Assembly: GCA_037833965.1 (NCBI GenBank)
Contig: AP031353.1
Span: 250,501 to 314,500 of the forward strand
Direction: 5' to 3'
DNA length: 64,000 nucleotides
DNA from: Marchantia polymorpha subsp. ruderalis
Taxonomy: Eukaryota; Streptophyta; Marchantiopsida; Marchantiales; Marchantiaceae
Within the stretch, counting starts at the first letter, position 1; every line of letters begins with the position of its first letter. The notes under the pieces were generated by a model. It was not told the origin of the DNA, made no database searches, and saw only the letters and a program-made list of their open reading frames with translations. Of this stretch, positions 61,334 through 64,000 are shown piece by piece. The position numbers and the translations under genes are program-made.

Positions 61334-61587
61334 TTTGAAACACAAAACAAAGAGTCGAGCCAAACTCATTCCACTGTTGGAAGACTAGAGTCAAAGCTAA
61401 TGGGAAAGTACTCTACGCGAAAGACTCAACTCGAAGAACCGACAGTTCTTCGAGCCCGCCTCGACTATATACTCCGTAAAGCGTCGACCCAACCCAACGC
61501 TCCTCGACTGTCTGCCGCGGCCCAACGTCAGCAGCGTCCCAACGTGCATCCAATTCAAATTTAAACTCAACGTGCACACACATGACA
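61334..61587 (-). repeat. Diverged LTR of the DNMT retrotransposon family
   Basis: On the minus strand it starts TGTCATGTG and follows the LTR at 16217: ACGTTGGGCCGCGGCAGAC, the TATATAGTCG box, GAAGAACTGTCGGTTCTTCG, and GAGTTTGGCTCGACTCTTTG. Homology continues past the LTR end into CTCAAAGAACTG, matching CTCGAAGAACTG after the 5' LTR at 16505. Confidence 0.7.
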
Positions 61588-64000
61588 CCTTGCTTAATGC
61601 TGCAATGTGAGAGGTGTGTAGTCAACGTTTGACGCTCTTTGTAAGATTTCCAATTTATTTGCTTTGGTTAAATCTTATTTTTTCACCATTGTTCTTGATC
61701 TTTTTATTTGATCCTCACTTTGCTATTCTGTTTGAACACCAAACTGAAAATCAAATTGTCTCAAATGTTAATTGAGATAGTGATTATGAGTATCACGTTT
61801 GAATTTTTGTTTTATTATTTTGCTTCGATGTCATTATTATTATCAATCCATCAAATGATTGCAATTTTGCTTGTGATTTTTCTCTTTTAACATAACAAAT
61901 TGTCCGTAAACATAATAAATTGTCTATTTGATATGTCTTTAAAATATTGTTTACAATCTATAATCAGCATTGTTTTCATAGACAATAAGTTAAGAGCAAA
62001 ACATGTCAAGGAAATATTTGTGATTGACTAAAATATTAGAACAAGAAATTAAATAGCGACGTCTTTGAAATTTACTTGTCTTCTAGCAGTGTAGTATAAT
62101 TTTGAAATTGCCTGAAGATTTTCCTGCCTTAATTGAAGTTGCGTTGAGTCTTAAATCTTGCTTTGTTTCTAATCTTGGCTTCTAGTTTAAAGTTTTTTTA
62201 TTGAAGCTTGATTTGTCTGCTCTTACGATTCAATCTTTGCACATTGTAAACATAGAAAATATATATAGCAAGAACAATACTGCTTTAAATCCTATGAGTA
62301 GCTACACCTTTATTGTTAATTTTGCTTTGATACTAACTAATAAAACAAAGAATCCAAAAATTATACAAATAGAGAAATTTACAAGCTTGACGTTGATAAA
62401 AAATTTACATAATTCATCACTCTTTGGCTACTTTCACATGAACAACAAAATCTTTATTGAAAATTTACAAAGTGTTGAATGTGAGCTGTGACTTGCCTTC
62501 CTTTATAATTAGGCAATAAAATTCCTGGTCCATTTCTAATTGGAGTTCAATTTAAACCCAATTTTAATTTGAATTAAGTTGATTGAAATTCATCTCAATA
62601 ATTGAATTGATATTAGCATTACCAAAACCTCACTCTAATTAATGTAAGTTTAAATTTGTTTGCTACTTAGTACAAACAACATCATTTTTGTTGCAAATCC
62701 ATAATAATACTTTCAATTTTTAGACTCTATCGTACACTTTTTTCATCAACATTGTCTCTAAAATATCATTGAAAAATAAATTCAATCCTAAAAATCCTAA
62801 ATTTCAACATTGCATCAACACACAATATGATATAAGTGTTATTATACATAAATTGTTGACAAACAAAATATATTATTTGATATGACAATTTGATAGAATA
62901 AGCATTTAAATACAGCGATTACTTTAGAAAGAAATCAGTTTATCTTAGATTTTGTTTTTTTCATCTGAGCAAATTGTTATAATATTCACAATTATTTAAA
63001 ACTTTTTCAATAACTGTTAGAGATCCCATAAAATCTTTGTGATATTTATGATTGTTTGCAATGAAATAGTAAGTTGTCTTTTACAATAGATTTCATAGAC
63101 TTTATTTGATATTTAAAATTAATGAAATATCATTGTATAAAAATATAATTATTTGAACTCTAATAATTTATATGATTTCTTCAATAAAAAAATATCATCC
63201 AACAAAGTTTAGTTTACTTAGAAAATGTAGGTTATGTATTTAACTCATCTTGAATAACTTTAGTCTATTTTTCATTGTGATTTAAAAAAATTTAAAACTA
63301 AAATTATATTTTAAATAATCATACCAATGTAAATAAAGGAATTCAAAGTATTCAACAACATTCGATCAAAGTTTCTTTATAAAAAAAGTGATTCATAATC
63401 CAATATATAATATTTTGTGACTGAACCTATCAAATACATTTTGTTCTTGCAATATATATATTTTGATAAGATTGTATGTTTTTATGAGAAGATATAAAAA
63501 GTCATGTTAAAAAAAGATTTGTAATCAACTTAAAAGATCATTAAGTTTCAAACATGACTGCATCTAAATTGTGATATGATAAATAATTCATCAAAAATGA
63601 TATTAAGCTTGTGCATGATCAAAAAATCTAAGCTTATGTAAAATTTAAAAAAGATTGTGAAATATATTTATTTCATATATATATTTTTTGAAAATTAAAT
63701 CATATTTACTTTGATATAATATATTTATAAATGATATATTTATATATATTACATATTTTCAGACATGGTTTTAAGTAAATTGTATTCTCTAAAAATTCTA
63801 ATTTTTTTATATCCTATAAATATTCCATTAAAATGAATATAATTCATATATATCAAACTGATTGATGTCAAAAAGAATATAAAGTAAATAATTAAAATAA
63901 GAAAACGAAATTAATCATCAACAAATTCTTGATGAATTGCATGAATAAGATTTTTTGTTTCATGATTTATCATCAAGTAAATTATTTAGTTTATCAAACT
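61588..64000. other. Very AT-rich DNA, no gene seen
   Basis: Low-complexity AT-rich sequence with TATATA runs. The only ORFs are short and without motifs (for example 62201-62491) and I treat them as chance. Confidence 0.55.

Noticed and set aside
62201-62491. 96-codon ORF in the terminal AT-rich region
   Set aside because: AT-driven composition rich in Asn, Ile, Lys and Leu; no motif and no neighbour context.

Overview
The window is nuclear DNA of a land plant, most likely a bryophyte; a liverwort such as Marchantia is my guess, which the sequence alone cannot prove. The evidence is a plastid-type triosephosphate isomerase gene split into nine exons by GT/AG introns, an mTERF-family organelle gene, a plant receptor-like kinase, and a large mass of plant-type transposable elements. 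Only about 37-52 kb looks like ordinary gene space.

Region 1-3,840 holds the 3' part of an element I call A1, inserted in an older relative (B6). After an AT-rich stretch with no genes, 6,208-34,640 is a single nested stack of insertions. The outermost element is C (minus strand, termini TGTGGT...TTACA). Into C went B1 (7,902-11,461, duplication CTAAT) and B2 (12,110-33,620, duplication GAATA). Into B2 went A2 (13,026-15,689) and a Ty3/gypsy retrotransposon (16,217-31,389). Into that retrotransposon went A3 (25,691-30,258, duplication GATTG). Removing the layers restores interrupted reading frames.

The two most interesting systems are in this stack. First, the Ty3/gypsy polyprotein carries a C5 cytosine DNA methyltransferase domain between protease and reverse transcriptase, and a PHD finger after the integrase. 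Between its 5' LTR and gag it also carries an apparently intronless NEMF/Rqc2 gene fragment plus a second gene-like fragment. Second, the A, B and C elements are a family of 3.5-4.6 kb units with TG...CA ends and 5-bp target duplications. They encode one large protein (N-terminal helical domain, disordered basic linker, C-terminal coiled coil) and contain no recognisable transposase, integrase or reverse transcriptase. All share a hairpin next to an AATAAA- or TATAAA-type signal just after the stop codon.

Region 34.6-52 kb carries a receptor-like cytoplasmic kinase (minus), a gag-like ORF (minus), the plastid TPI gene (plus) and a three-exon mTERF gene (minus). Region 52-54.4 kb is AT-rich and empty. 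Region 54.4-58.5 kb is a decayed hAT transposase gene with a pile-up of broken B-family ends. Region 58.5-61.6 kb is a decayed minus-strand relative of the DNMT retrotransposon leader and LTR, with different sequence in the cargo position. The last 2.4 kb is very AT-rich with nothing recognisable.
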